Shown: piece by piece, positions 44,140 to 55,012 of the stretch | Layout of the letters: every line of letters begins with the position of its first letter | Numbering within the stretch: position 1 is the first letter of the stretch | DNA from: Durusdinium trenchii | Taxonomy: Eukaryota; Sar; Dinophyceae; Suessiales; Symbiodiniaceae | DNA length: 64,000 nt | Assembly (NCBI GenBank): GCA_963970005.1 | Contig: CAXAMN010006668.1 | Location: 1,248,940-1,312,939, forward strand | Direction of reading: 5' to 3' | Position numbers and translations under genes: made by a program | Notes under the pieces: model-generated | The model's input: only the letters and a program-made list of their open reading frames with translations | What the model was told of the DNA's origin: nothing | The model's database searches: none

Positions 44140-44751
44140 CGTGGCAGGCGCAGTACTTTGTGCGGCTTTTGAGGTGTGGAAGTGCGATTCTCGTGGCAGG
44201 CGCAGGGAATCCTGAGGTTGCGAGGTGTGACGGAGGTGACATTTCGTGGCAGGCGCAGTACTTTGTGCGCGTTAGACGTGTGGACGCGGAAAAGATTCGT
44301 GGCAGGCGCAGGGAATCGGGAGGTTGTGAGTTGTGGTAGAGGTGAATGTCGCTGTCACATTGGGATTGGCGTGTGAGCGGGTGTCGTTTGGAGGGGCTGG
44401 AATCACGAATCTGCTTGGCAGGGCTGCGTGATGTGTGTGCTCCGATGGGTGTTTCCGCTGGACTTTTGGAGGAAGTCTTGTGCGAAACGTTCGTTTTGCA
44501 GACTTTGACATGTGAGTTTTTGAGGACGTCTCGTACGAAACGCTCGTTTTGGGGACTTGACATGTGAGTTTTTGAGGACGTCTCGTACGAAACGCTCGTT
44601 TTGGGGACTTGACATGTGACTTTTGGAGGAAGTCTCGTACGAAACGCTCGTTTTTGAGACTTGACGCGTGACTTTTGGAGGAAGTCTCGTACGAAACGCT
44701 CGTCTTGTAGCCTCGCAGCGTGACTTTTGGAGGAAGTCTCGTACGAAGAGT
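44140..44751. repeat. Tandem array of 52-53 bp units
   Basis: CGTGGCAGGCGCAG starts at 44140, 44192, 44245 and 44298 (steps 52, 53, 53). A second unit type, GTCTCGTACGAAACGCTCG, starts at 44475, 44528, 44580, 44632, 44684 and 44736 (steps 53, 52, 52, 52, 52). The last unit breaks off after GTCTCGTACGAA and passes straight into the 13-bp satellite. Confidence 0.88.
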
Positions 44752-46016
44752 GTGCCCTACAGGAGTGTCCCACAAGAGTGTCCTACAAGAGTGTCCCACA
44801 AGAGTGTCCTACAAGAGTATCCCACAAGAGCTTCCTACAAGAATGTCCCACAAGAGTGTCCCACAAGAGTGTCCCACAAGAGTCTCCTACAAGAGTGTCC
44901 CACAAGAGTGTCCCACAAGAGTGTCCCGTATGAGTGTCCCACAAGAGTGTCCCACAAGAGTGTCCCACAAGAGTGTCCCGAATGAGTGTCCCACAAGAGT
45001 GTCCCACAAGAGTGTCCCACAAGTGTGTCCCACAAGAGTGTCCGACAAGTGTGTCCCATAAGAGTGACCCACAAGAGTGTCCTACAAGAGTGTGCAACAA
45101 GAGTGTCCCATAAGAGTGTCCCACAAGAGTGTCCTACAAGAGTGTCCCACAAGAGTGTCGTACAAGAGTGTCCCGCAAGAGTGTCTCACAAGAGTGTCCC
45201 ACAAGAGTGTCCCGGAACCGTGTCCCACAAGAGTGTCTCACAAGAGTTAAGAGTGTCCCACAAGAGTGTCCTATAAGAGTGTCCCACAAGAGTCCCACAA
45301 GAGTGCCCTACAAGAGTGTCCTATAAGAGTGTCCCACAAGAGTGTCGCACAAGAGTGTCCTACAAGAGTGTCCCACAAGAGTGCCCCAAATGAGCGTCCC
45401 ACAGGAGTGTCCCACAAGAGTGTCCCGCAACAGTGTCCCGCANNNNNNNNNNAGTGTCCCGCAACAGTGTCCCGCAAGAGTGTCTCACAAGAGTGTCCCA
45501 CAAGAGTGTCCCGCAACAGTGTCCCACAAGAGTGTCCTACAAAAGTGTCCCACAAGAGTTTCCTACCAGAGTGTCCCACAAGAGTGTCCGACAAGAGTAT
45601 CCCACAAGAGTGTCCTACAGGAGTGTCCCACAAGAGTGTCCCACAAGAGTTTCCTACAAGAGTGTCTCACAAGAGTGTCAGACAAGAGTGTCCCACAAGA
45701 GTGTCCCACAAGAGTGTCCCACAAGTGTGTCCCACAAGAGTGTCCGACAAGAGTGTCCCACAAGAGTGACCCACAAGAGTGTCCCACAAGTGTGTCCCAC
45801 AAGAGTGTCCGACAAGAGTGTCCCATAAGAGTGACCCACAAGAGTGTCCCACAAGTGTGTCTCACAAGAGTGTCCGACAAGAGTGTCCCATAAGAGTGAC
45901 CCACAAGAGTGTCCTACAAGAGTGCAACAGGAGTGTCCCGTAAGAGTGTCCCACAAGAGTTTCCTACAAGAGTGACCCACAAGAGTGTCCCACAAGAGTG
46001 TCCTACAAGAGTGTCA
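44752..46016. repeat. 13-bp satellite (GTGTCCCACAAGA)n
   Basis: About 95 copies of GTGTCCCACAAGA with variants such as GTGTCCTACAAGA, GTGTCCGACAAGA, GTGTCCCGCAACA and GTGTGTCCCACAAGA. Because 13 is not a multiple of three, the three frames of a strand all read the same 13-residue repeat, and most frames stay open on both strands. The long frames here are therefore a by-product of the period and not evidence for a protein. A 10-N gap interrupts the array. Confidence 0.97.
45443..45452. other. Assembly gap (10 N)
   Basis: Gap inside the 13-bp satellite; array length is therefore uncertain. Confidence 0.98.
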
Positions 46017-47759
46017 TTTGGACATATGTAGCTTTTCGAACGTGTTTGCATTCGGGTTCGTGGGCTCCATCTTGTTTCTTTTTTTAAGGTCAGTCTTATC
46101 GGAGCCATGTCAAGCGACCCTTGGAGGCTTTGTGGGTGGCCTTTGCTGTTCGCTTTGTGGTTGTGCGGTTGAGACCTGAGGCGCTCCATTGAACCGCCGG
46201 ACGACTCTTGGACGGTGTGAAGTCGGTGAACTCGTTGGCCGAACTTGTTGGCTGAGGGAGGATTTGAAGTGAAGGCAATCAGAGAAGCATCAGGCTCACT
46301 TGAGGTGGAGGTCCGGACCTTATCTGAGGCTTCAGGAGGTGATGACCTGAACCGACAGGTCGTCAGGAGTTTCTCTCCTTGATCCCAGCTCACTGATGCT
46401 CACTGTCACTTTGCTGAATGAAGCCTCCAGGTCCAGGTAAGTCTTCAATGAAGCCTCCAGGAAGAGACCGGGGTTTTCATCCCCGAGGTCTCCCAAGACG
46501 GAAGACCTCTACTCAACCGAATCTCTATGGTAGCCAGACGGTAGGAGCGGCCCGTGCTGCACAGGTAGGAGGACACCCCATATGCGAGAGGTGATGTAGC
46601 AATCATAGAGTTACATTATATTTGTTGATTCTTCAAGCCTAGCACCCAGCAGATCTTGGCACTTGTTCCAGCCGACCGACCACGTGAAAGGGGCTGCAAA
46701 CTCGGCTTCCTGCAAGTCCTGTTTGTTCGTCAAACACCCTTCAGAAGTTCTTCAAAGCTTTCAGTCATCCCCTGAAACAAATCACAGATCCACTGATCCA
46801 AACCACACTCACCGCTCTCCAAAGTAAAGTTCTACAAATCACAGATCCACTGATATCCACTGATCCCTCCTCAAGGTTCCCTTCAACGCATTGACTTCGC
46901 CCAGGACGCCACCGATCTGCTCCTGGGCACTCGGAACTCGGGACTCTCCACCACGGCGGCTTGGCCCCACGGATAGGGAAGGCAGCGGCTGGAGCGTCTG
47001 GAGTGTGTGTAGTGACAGTGTGCTTGTGCGTGTGTAGTTAAAGTGTTTGTTTGTGTGTTGGTTTTTGAGGGGGATGGGGGTTTGGAGGACTTTAGCTTGT
47101 TCATTCCTTTGTGTTTGCCCTTGTGAGGCCATTGTTTTTTGAAGTCTCGGCATCCTACTTGCCACTTGTGACCACATCTGGAAGACACCAGGGTTTCAGG
47201 TCTACATTTTCGGTGGCTGAAGAACCAACTGGATCCACTGAGAGTGGGTTTTCAATGCCTACCCTCTACACGACGAACACATCACATGCTTACTTGGATG
47301 GTACGGCCCCTCTGACTGGCTCGGGCTTGAAATTAAAGGCAAGGAGAAAGTACAAGAAAGAACCTGCAACAACGATGCCTGGTTCAGCTCATCCACAGGA
47401 AAACACAGTGCCAACATCTTGGCCCTCGGCCCATAAGCCACCTTTGTGTGTTGTCCCAGATCTTGCTTCCTGGCGTAAAAAATCGGCGTCTCTTAGTTGA
47501 GCGGACACTTCTGAACATCCCAGCGAAGAAGCTAAAAACGGGACAGTTAGACATTTGATTCCGAAAGGCAGATCCAGGGTGGATGGCCCTGCGATTCAAG
47601 TGTGTGAGTGCACTGGCCGAGGAACCATCTCACTCCCACGATAGATGTTGGCGTCCTGAACAGCTTGTTTTTCCCGCCCTCCACAGACAGACTGCGAATC
47701 TCTTGCTCAAGATTGCATTTTGTGCCGGCAAGCATTCCTCAGTCCTTCTTTGGGATACC
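46017..47759. other. No supported gene; dispersed repeat
   Basis: Contains copy one of a dispersed element at about 46527-46660. A direct duplication TGAATGAAGCCTCCAGG / TCAATGAAGCCTCCAGG is seen at 46415-46461. Open frames at 46.9-47.5 kb lack support. Confidence 0.5.
46527..46660 (+). repeat. Dispersed repeat, copy A
   Basis: Shares with 58629-58776 the ordered words GGTAGGAGC, CCCGTGCTGCACAG, AGGAGGAC, TATGCGAG, GGTGATGT, CATAGAGTTAC, TTGTTGATTCTTCAAGCCTAGCACC and ATCTTGGCACTTG. Confidence 0.85.
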
Positions 47760-48221
47760 ATGGCGCCCACGCTGCGACGCTCGTATTTAGCTCTCCTGAG
47801 CCTTAACTTGCAGACTCTCTGCCATTCGAGCGTGCTGCCGCGACGTAGGCAGTATGCAACTGCATCATGCAGTGGCCGCACCACTGGACACTTTTTCACT
47901 CACAACTATGAGTGTGTTCCTCCAAATAACTTCATGGGACAGCACTGGGTGAAGGCATTCTGCAGCGAGTTGGGGGGAAATGTGACCTTCGAGCAGTATG
48001 CCGGCTCCGAGTGCACCGGCGAGATGTTGTTGACTGAGACCTTTCCCTCTGGCTGCAGTCTCTGCACTGATCCAGGCTACACCTGCTATGGTGGTGGCTT
48101 GAGGAGTGTGTCCATCTCCTGCATCAGTGCAGCCGGAAGCAGCAGAGCTTCCACTGTACCATACTCGAGATTCTTTCTGATTCTGTTCACTGGCGGGCTG
48201 CTTGGTTCCAGCTGCCTTTAA
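47760..48221 (+). CDS. Small secreted cysteine-rich protein, possible GPI anchor
   Basis: An unspliced frame of 153 residues from ATG 47760; the frame is open further upstream but this ATG precedes a hydrophobic leader (Tyr-Leu-Ala-Leu-Leu-Ser-Leu-Asn-Leu). The mature part has evenly spaced cysteines (Tyr-Glu-Cys-Val, Ala-Phe-Cys-Ser, Ser-Glu-Cys-Thr-Gly, Gly-Cys-Ser-Leu-Cys, Tyr-Thr-Cys-Tyr, Ile-Ser-Cys) and one Asn-Val-Thr glycosylation site. It ends with a Ser-rich stretch then Phe-Phe-Leu-Ile-Leu-Phe-Thr-Gly-Gly-Leu-Leu-Gly, the layout of a GPI-attachment signal. Similar short Cys-rich extracellular proteins are common in dinoflagellates. Function unknown. Confidence 0.6.
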   Translation: MAPTLRRSYLALLSLNLQTLCHSSVLPRRRQYATASCSGRTTGHFFTHNYECVPPNNFMGQHWVKAFCSELGGNVTFEQYAGSECTGEMLLTETFPSGCSLCTDPGYTCYGGGLRSVSISCISAAGSSRASTVPYSRFFLILFTGGLLGSSCL

Positions 48222-48574
48222 TTTCCACAGCAGATCGTAAAACAGTGTGTGGTAGAAGTCTTCACAAGTGCTTCGTGCTCAGAGTTTCGGGCCCTTGCCG
48301 CATCCACCTGCAGAGGAAAGAGTAGCTGAGTATAGCTGTAGCTTTCATAGTACATAGCCCCGATCCCAGTGTCACACTTGTCAGACGAAGTCTGATTAGC
48401 GCAGAACCGGAAGGTGCGACTTGAAAACATTTGGTCGAGTCATGTCGAGTCAAAATCCCACTCGCTGCTTGCAATGTCCAATGCCACGCACAACCCCGAG
48501 TTGTTTTTTTTTCTACGTGTGTTTGTTGGGGGGGTACGGGACGTCTATGAGGAAGTCATTCATTTCTTCCTCAG
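48222..48574. other. No supported gene
   Basis: Ordinary sequence between the secreted-protein gene and the next exon; a T-run and G-run lie at 48504-48536. Confidence 0.5.
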
Positions 48575-48690
48575 CTCATCCAACGGCGACGACACCGCGA
48601 GTGAACTCGTGGCGATCGATGCGATCGACCGAGGCAGCTGCCACGTGGTCCCTGATCAACGAGACGGGGCTCTGTGACGCCTACCCAAAG
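48575..48690 (+). CDS. Candidate internal exon, unknown protein
   Basis: From TTCCTCAG to a GTGAGG donor, reading Ser-Thr-Glu-Ala-Ala-Ala-Thr-Trp-Ser-Leu-Ile-Asn-Glu-Thr-Gly-Leu-Cys-Asp-Ala-Tyr-Pro-Lys at its end. Good splice sites and protein-like composition. The neighbouring exon may be 49214-49374. Confidence 0.42.
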
Positions 48691-49213
48691 GTGAGGACCG
48701 ACGGGGTGTGGTGCGGGTGGTGAAGGTCCTGGGCGGGCCTGGCCTTGGCATTCTCCCTTTACCCATTGGTGAGTTCGGAGGTAGGTTTTTAAGGGGTTTA
48801 CGGTTTACTGCTGTGAAACCAGCCTTGGTTGATGACCTGTGAAGAATTCTGTCTGCAATGTGGCCGACCTCTACAACTCACCTGTGTGGCGGCGAACTCG
48901 AGCGTCCACCGGATTCGCTGCAAGGGAGGCTTTTTGGTCGCCGGGATCCGAGTCTTTGGGTCATACACTGTCTCCTGGAGCATCATTTCTAGTGCAAGAA
49001 ATCGCCGATGAGCCAGCGCCTTTCTTGTGGTGGGTCATAAATCTCATGAATTCTTCTGTGACATTTGTCCCAACATGGCAAATCTGAAGAGGCCTAAGCA
49101 CCAACGCAATTCTGCACATGGAGCCGCTGCAGGATCATTCTGCCTACTTGAAGGATCCCAAAGGTCGGGGCGTGTGATCACAAGTGTTCTGGAATCCCAA
49201 GGAATCCGACAAG
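48691..49213. other. Probable intron
   Basis: Open frames near 48840-48960 occur on both strands and no exon could be chosen. Confidence 0.35.
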
Positions 49214-49374
49214 ATGCGTCCCCAAGCAGTTCTTTTCCACCTCCACGAGCTCCTCCGGTCTCACCGCCAGGTGCGCCGCGTGGTCTCCGAGGCCTTGTAT
49301 CTCTGCTGGCCAAGGACGGTGCTGCGCCGGGAGGCGCCCGTCTTCCGGATCGCCAAGCTGGCAAAGACGCACGG
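49214..49374 (+). CDS. Candidate exon, basic helical segment
   Basis: After CCGACAAG the frame reads Met-Arg-Pro-Gln-Ala-Val-Leu-Phe-His-Leu-His-Glu-Leu-Leu and then Glu-Ala-Leu-Tyr-Leu-Cys-Trp-Pro-Arg-Thr-Val and Phe-Arg-Ile-Ala-Lys-Leu. It is GC-rich and helix-forming. The donor is uncertain (a GC donor near 49375 is possible). Family unknown. Confidence 0.4.
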
Positions 49375-50934
49375 CTCGGGAAATCATCGGGAAAGATGGG
49401 ATGGTGGAGGTGGAGGTGGAGGTTGGCTGAGGGCAGACTGGATGGGGCTAGAGTTGGTCTGTTAGCAGTTCCTTTACTAGTTGAACTGAAGGTTGGCAAG
49501 CAACAGAACCTGAACGGATCAAGATCCTTTGATTGGGTGGAGAGTGCTCATGTGGATAATCCGATCAACCCATTGGATGGAGAAGCAACAGCAAATGGAT
49601 CTATCAAAATTCAGCTCCACCATAGGACACTCCCGGAAGGGTCTCGCCGAAACCTTGGCCAAGGACATCTACAAATACAAAGTCCACGCTGGCAGACGAA
49701 GTCTTCAGTGACACGCTTGCACTCCAGTGTAGCTCAAGAACTCACGGACATAACGCTTCCAATGTATTTCTTCCACTTCACCCATGTTCATCATTGTTGT
49801 CATTGCAGAGACTTTTGGTATAGACTTCTCTTTCTTCTTTTCTCCACCCTCTGCTTTCTGGGGAACAACTTCAGCTTGCAGTCCCTAAGTTGGTCCTTGT
49901 GAGCGGCCTAAGTTGTCGACAGGGGAGTCAACGTGGCCTCAGGTGTCATGAACGAATCTGGATGGAATTGGTGGAAGAATGACTCACCACTGAATATGCA
50001 CCTGGCCAAAGTTGGTGTGGTGAAGGATGCTGCTGGTGGGGGTCATGCTTGGGGATGGTGGCGCGCAAGAAGTACACAGCAGGTGGCCAGCATGGGACAT
50101 GGAATATTTTTCTGTGCAAAATTTGTGGGTTTTGCAAGATTTTGTGATTGGTGTAAGAGTCGTTTATGATGGTGATTGGGGTGCCCAAGTACCAAGCAAC
50201 GGCAGCAAGCAGGATGGCTCAACACATTGGAGACCTCCTGGAGAAAAATAGAATTGCTGGGATGGCATCTCTTAGTTTTGTGGTCTTTATCAATCAGGTC
50301 AGATCCATTTTCCGGTACGGCCTTACTGGAAGGATGGTCATGTTCCAGATGGCACATCGCACTTCTGACGCAAAAGTCATCATCGCTCATGTCCAGTTTG
50401 TGGTGTGGTGCACTACAGCAAAACTTTCGTCCCTCTGTCCGATGTGGTTTTCCAGGCATTTTGTACACGGCATGTGTTATCCTGGTAAGCAAGGGTAAGG
50501 TGGCTACCAGTATCATCATACATGCATGCATCCATACATACCTCTGCATTACATTACACTACGTACGTTACATTACAATACATTGCATTACATTAGATTA
50601 CCAACATACACTATATATACACATACATTACACACACTACATACATTACAACACTACATACACTACAGACTTAACATAACATAACAGAACAGAACACAAC
50701 ACAACATAACATACATACACAGATACATACACTCCTTGAAATAATAATGGAAGTGGAAAACCACCTGTTTGTAGAGGAAATGGTCATCCAAGGGGCCATT
50801 TTCCACTTCCATGAATAATTCAGGGAGTGCATTGCTACTGTTATCATTTTGCATATTGGTGTGGATCATGAGGAAACACATTGATCAGCTTTCCACTTTG
50901 TGTTGATGAATGAAGATGACTTTTGGTTGACGAG
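49375..50934. other. No supported gene; ACATTACA microsatellite
   Basis: Frames at 49.4-49.9 kb are open by chance on one strand. From about 50521 to 50735 the sequence is a degenerate (ACATTACATACA)n tract passing into ACATAACA and ACAGAACA words. Confidence 0.5.
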
Positions 50935-52463
50935 CGGTGTGAGGTCGTTGGGCGGTCCGTGCGGTCCATGCGGTGGTCAAGTTGTGCGGTCCCGGAGCGT
51001 CCGGACATCAGGTGCTTGGTCAACCTGGAGAAGCAGGGCATCATGACGTCATTCCTTTACTGCAGTGTGACTCACAAGTGTCTGGCAAGCACAAGTGTCT
51101 ACCTTGCTACTTTTGGGCCCTTGTTTGATGTTTTCTTGATTCAATCCAAGGGGTTGAACTTGGATGTGAATCGGACAATCACAGCGTCTTCGATGCAAGC
51201 CCACGCTTTGTCAATAATTTTGGGCCTTGCTGAAGACTAAGAAGACCACACCGGTTCATGATGATCATGGTGAGGACAATGATCATGATAATGTTGGGTA
51301 GTGCTTGCACCATGCTTTACTGAGGGTATACATGTCTATAGGTGTGGCCTTATAGACCCTAAACTGCTACAGCTAAAAACATTCACACTGCCACAGTTAA
51401 ACTCTCACACTGCCACGGCTGAACTCGCATACTGCCACAGCTGAACTCTCACACTGCCACTGCTGAACTCGCATACCGCCACAACTGAACTTTCACACTG
51501 CCACGGCTGAACTCGCAGTACAAAGGTAGTGGGGGAGGTGTGGCACAGGTGTGGGGGAAGTGTGGCAAAGGTGTGGGGTAAGTGTGGCAGAGGTCCGGGG
51601 GAGGTGTTGGGTAAGTGTGGCAGTAGCACTGGCTAGCACCCGGGAGTCTAGACATTATTTGCTCAGTGTGGTCTCCACTTTCATGGCGCTGCCATCTCAC
51701 AATGATAATGATAGCACACAGTGCAGTTTCTCTCAACCCACAGAGCCACGGACTCTGCAACTTTGCTACATGGTTGTAGCGTGATCTCTTTTTCGAAAGA
51801 GCCTCACGAAAACAATTTATTAGAGGACTTGCGGACTTGTGGATGATCGCGAAGTGTGCCACCCATTCTCCTCCTTCCCACACTCCCCCCCCCTTGATGC
51901 CCCTTCCTCACCCCCCTGTCTTCGCCCGGTCTTCGCCCGGTCGCTGTTCTCGTCCGAGGTACGGCGACGGCGGCGCCATCGCGGCCTTCGTCACCGCGCT
52001 GGGCGACACCTACGCGGCACTGGAGCGGGGCGAGGTGCCCAGCGGCGGCTTGGACGGGGACGGTGGGTGGGGTGTGGATGTCGAGGTGTTTTTCACAACA
52101 AGGAGGGCTGGTGCAGTCGGACGAAGCATCTTCCACCACAAGACTATGACTATGACGAAGCATTTTTCTTTTCGTCCGGAGGTTGACACTCAGTTTGCAC
52201 TCCTAGCCCAAATCGTAGTGCAGACTCTTGATTCAAAAAAAGAAGACCAGACCAAGATGCCTCAGCTGTGGATGGTAAAACCTCTTTGTTTGCACCATTG
52301 AAAGGGTCCATAGAAAGCCCTCGACCGAGGCGACGAGCATCCGGTGCTCGGCGTCCAGGAAGGACGCCTGCGGCGCTACTTGACGGGTCTCCCGGGACGA
52401 CCGGGGGAGGTGGACGTGCAGCTCGGTGGAGCAGTTTTTCCAGAAACCCGGGGGAAGGAGCAG
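50935..52463 (+). CDS. HxxxDG acyltransferase/condensation-like core, three exons
   Basis: Exons 50935-51077, 51959-52062 and 52318-52463. Exon one ends Ser-Val-Thr-His plus two bases of Lys; exon two completes Lys-Tyr-Gly-Asp-Gly-Gly-Ala-Ile-Ala-Ala-Phe, so the splice rebuilds the catalytic motif His-x-x-x-Asp-Gly of condensation, BAHD and related CoA- or carrier-dependent acyltransferases. Exon two continues with a helix (Thr-Ala-Leu-Gly-Asp-Thr-Tyr-Ala-Ala-Leu) and joins in phase to exon three (His-Pro-Val-Leu-Gly-Val-Gln-Glu-Gly-Arg-Leu-Arg-Arg), ending before GTCAGA. The helix after the motif is typical of the fold. The second intron's acceptor (GAAAG) lacks a polypyrimidine tract. Substrate unknown. 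Confidence 0.55.
51366..51630. repeat. Two adjacent minisatellites in an acyltransferase intron
   Basis: 51366-51520 repeats a roughly 22-bp unit (GCTGAACTCTCACACTGCCACG, alternating TCTCACA and TCGCATA versions). 51527-51630 repeats a roughly 20-bp GTGTGGCAAAGGTGTGGGGG unit. The two share the CACTGCCAC / GTGTGGCA core in opposite orientation. Both lie in the intron that splits the HxxxDG motif. Confidence 0.85.
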
Positions 52464-54935
52464 GTCAGAGAGGACGCGTCAAGGCCAAAGAAGGTTGGAA
52501 AGGCATCGCGGACGTGTTGTGGTGTTGATGCACATGCCTCATGCGGCATGTGCCTTCGTTGGTGCTGCCAGTTCTGCTGCAATAACATCACATGCATTGC
52601 GATAACATCACATGCATTGCCCTGACCCGATGCATGCAAGCTCGGTTTTTCCCTGCAAACACACCTTTCCGTACCTTTCCCGTGTGGGCTGCCATGATTC
52701 CAAGTTCGAAACGATGTTCGTGGAAACGGTGCTTCTCGTGTCGATGACAAGCGCTTTTCATTGGGTACGAGAACCCAAAGTGGGACACTACTCTTAGCAA
52801 AGTAGTGCGGCTATAGTCATATTGAAGAAGAAAATTGCAAAGGCGGGGCCTAACTTCCAAAAGCAGGAGTCTGACGTTTGTCACTTGCATATTTGCAGGA
52901 TCATTTGAGAAATCGACGTGTTAAAGCTATGCAAAGCAGTTAGCACAACAAAGCACCCAAAAAGCACCTTTTCTCTGAGTTCGCCAGGTCCCATTCCAAA
53001 ATGAACACAGTGCAGTTTGCAGCTCCGGCAGTGCAAACTGTTGCAACTGGCAATGGAGCACCAACAGTGTTCAGACTGAAACAGGCGTCCAGGCTCCCGC
53101 TTTCCAAAGGCCTCGCGAGAGGGTGGAAGGGCATCCTATTTGGTGTGAGGTGAACCAACTACGGGCAGAGGTTGACATGGTCCGACCTCCAAAAACCTGC
53201 CAGGTGCTGAGCCCCAAATATGGGGCAAGAAAGAGGCCAAGTGAGGCTGCAAGCCCATGATCTTCAACCACCTCAGGTTGAGACCTGCGCTTCGTTGCTT
53301 CGTCGACGGACATCGGCTGAGACTCGTGGAGGGCAGTTCAGCCGTCAAAGGTATCTCTTCGATGTGGTCAGTGACATGTACAACCACCGCTGGGGCCACA
53401 GCGTCGGGGGCCTCAGAGCCGGGGCAAACTCAGGCGATCAGGCCTGACCGCCGCGGGCGCGCAAGAAGTGCTCGAGTGGCCGGTCGCGTGTTTTTTGGGT
53501 CTGCGACCTGTTGGGCCATTTGGCCAGACACCGGACAGACCGTTTTCCGATTGATCTGCACGGCTCTCCTGTGGTTGGAGCTGTTCTCCACTCCTTCCCG
53601 ATTTCGAGGATTCTGAGCAGGCACAATCAGAACTCCTCATCCAGAACTCCTTGAAAACTCCTTGAAACGTCTCATCCAGAACTCCTTGAGGGAAGAATTC
53701 GGAATGGCATCATCTTAGCTCGCAACTCTCCGCATATGATAAGCAATGTGCCCATCGCAATGATAAGAAGTTGGATCGACAGTACCCACACATCGTCATC
53801 TTTTGTTTTCCCACCACTTGCTTCAAATGTCCAACATTCCCCCTAATTTGCACCGTAGTGACGTAGTGAAAATAGATGGTCAAGTGACCTTGGTCTCCAA
53901 CCAACCGGGGCTTCCTTCAATCTGTCCGGTGTCCAGTAGCTTTGTGTCCGAAAACCAAGCTGAAGATAGCTAAAGAACAGAAATAGATCTCTGGGAGTTG
54001 GGCAGAAGTCAGAGCCATGTGCAACTCACGCAAATGGTTTGGGCAGCTGGTGTCTCGACGCACAGGGGTCACAGGCTTTCAAGAAGGTCCTGTGGTGACG
54101 TAGCTGCTTTCAAAACTCGAAGAGACAACATAACTTCGGGGAAAGTCAATTGAAAAACCAAAAGAACCTGAATGCCTAGAGCTCTAAGGAAAGCTCAAGC
54201 TCTCTCATGCGTTGTTTCGCTGTAAAGTGCTTCTTGGTCACTTTTTTTCAAAATTTTTCCATTCAGGCTTCTTCTAGGCATTTGGCGGCCGTACGAACTC
54301 TTCTCTCAAGTGTGTGGAGCCCGTGGAACCCTTGGAGGCTTCAATGCAGGGGCAGGAGCACGATTGCAGCCTCCTGCCAACGAAGACACTTGCAAGTGGT
54401 GGTGAAACCAGACCTGATCAGTCCGGCATACCTGCTGTGTTTGCCACTTACTTCCTTCCGGGCCCCGTTCGTTGTTCCATCGTTTGCAAGGAAAAGTTGG
54501 AACCATTTTCCATGGTTGGGCTCCTTTGCGCTTGTTTGCGCAGGAGCTTGTTTCACCTAGGCTGCCGTGTGGCATGTGGCATTCAGATTGTACGTGCTTT
54601 TTCTCGTGGGTGTGCGTACGCTTTGTTTGGAGTAGGTCGCCCTTTTGCGTGGATTTGTGTAGGGTTTAAGATTTCTGCAGGCGGCCAAGGCCCGATATCA
54701 GCAACCTTGACCAACGAAGCTAGGTGATATCGCGGGATGTGGTGAGTGTTGTAAATATCGTCCACCTGTAGCTGTGATAGGCTGTTCAGGTTTCCAGGTC
54801 CGCAGTCACGCATGATGTGTTTTACTTCGGCGTCCTGTTTGGCCTAGTTTCTTTTATGTGGCTTGGGGCACTCAGATCGTACGCGTCATATCTCGAGTGT
54901 CTTGCCTCACGCAAGCCCAGAGTGAGCCCGAAGAG
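52464..54935. other. Introns with two weak exon candidates
   Basis: After CCTCAG at 53275 a frame reads Arg-Cys-Phe-Val-Asp-Gly-His-Arg-Leu-Arg-Leu-Val-Glu to a GTATCT donor near 53350. From about 53432 another reads Gly-Leu-Thr-Ala-Ala-Gly-Ala-Gln-Glu-Val-Leu-Glu-Trp-Pro. A direct repeat GATAACATCACATGCATTGC occurs twice at 52581-52620. None of these is firm. Confidence 0.35.
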
Positions 54936-55012
54936 CGCCCTCCGTGGCGGTGTTGAACGCCCGGCTGGTGGAGAACATGCCCAGAGTGGGCGAAGGAGCC
55001 TTTGTGCATACG
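54936..55012 (+). CDS. Candidate exon, possibly of the acyltransferase
   Basis: After CCGAAGAG the frame reads Pro-Ser-Val-Ala-Val-Leu-Asn-Ala-Arg-Leu-Val-Glu-Asn-Met-Pro and Gly-Ala-Phe-Val-His-Thr. A 'LNxRxxxxxP' stretch after the HxxxDG half is typical of this fold. The donor position is uncertain. Confidence 0.35.

Noticed and set aside
44783-45904. Several overlapping 100-180 residue frames on both strands
   Set aside because: They are forced by the 13-bp period of the satellite and carry no independent coding evidence.
44752-46016. Possible CRISPR array
   Set aside because: Units are contiguous 13-bp repeats without unique spacers, and no cas genes are present.
49044-49499. 151-codon reverse-strand frame
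   Set aside because: It opposes the splice-bounded + strand exon 49214-49374 and is rich in Pro/Arg/Ala as expected from antisense GC-rich coding sequence.
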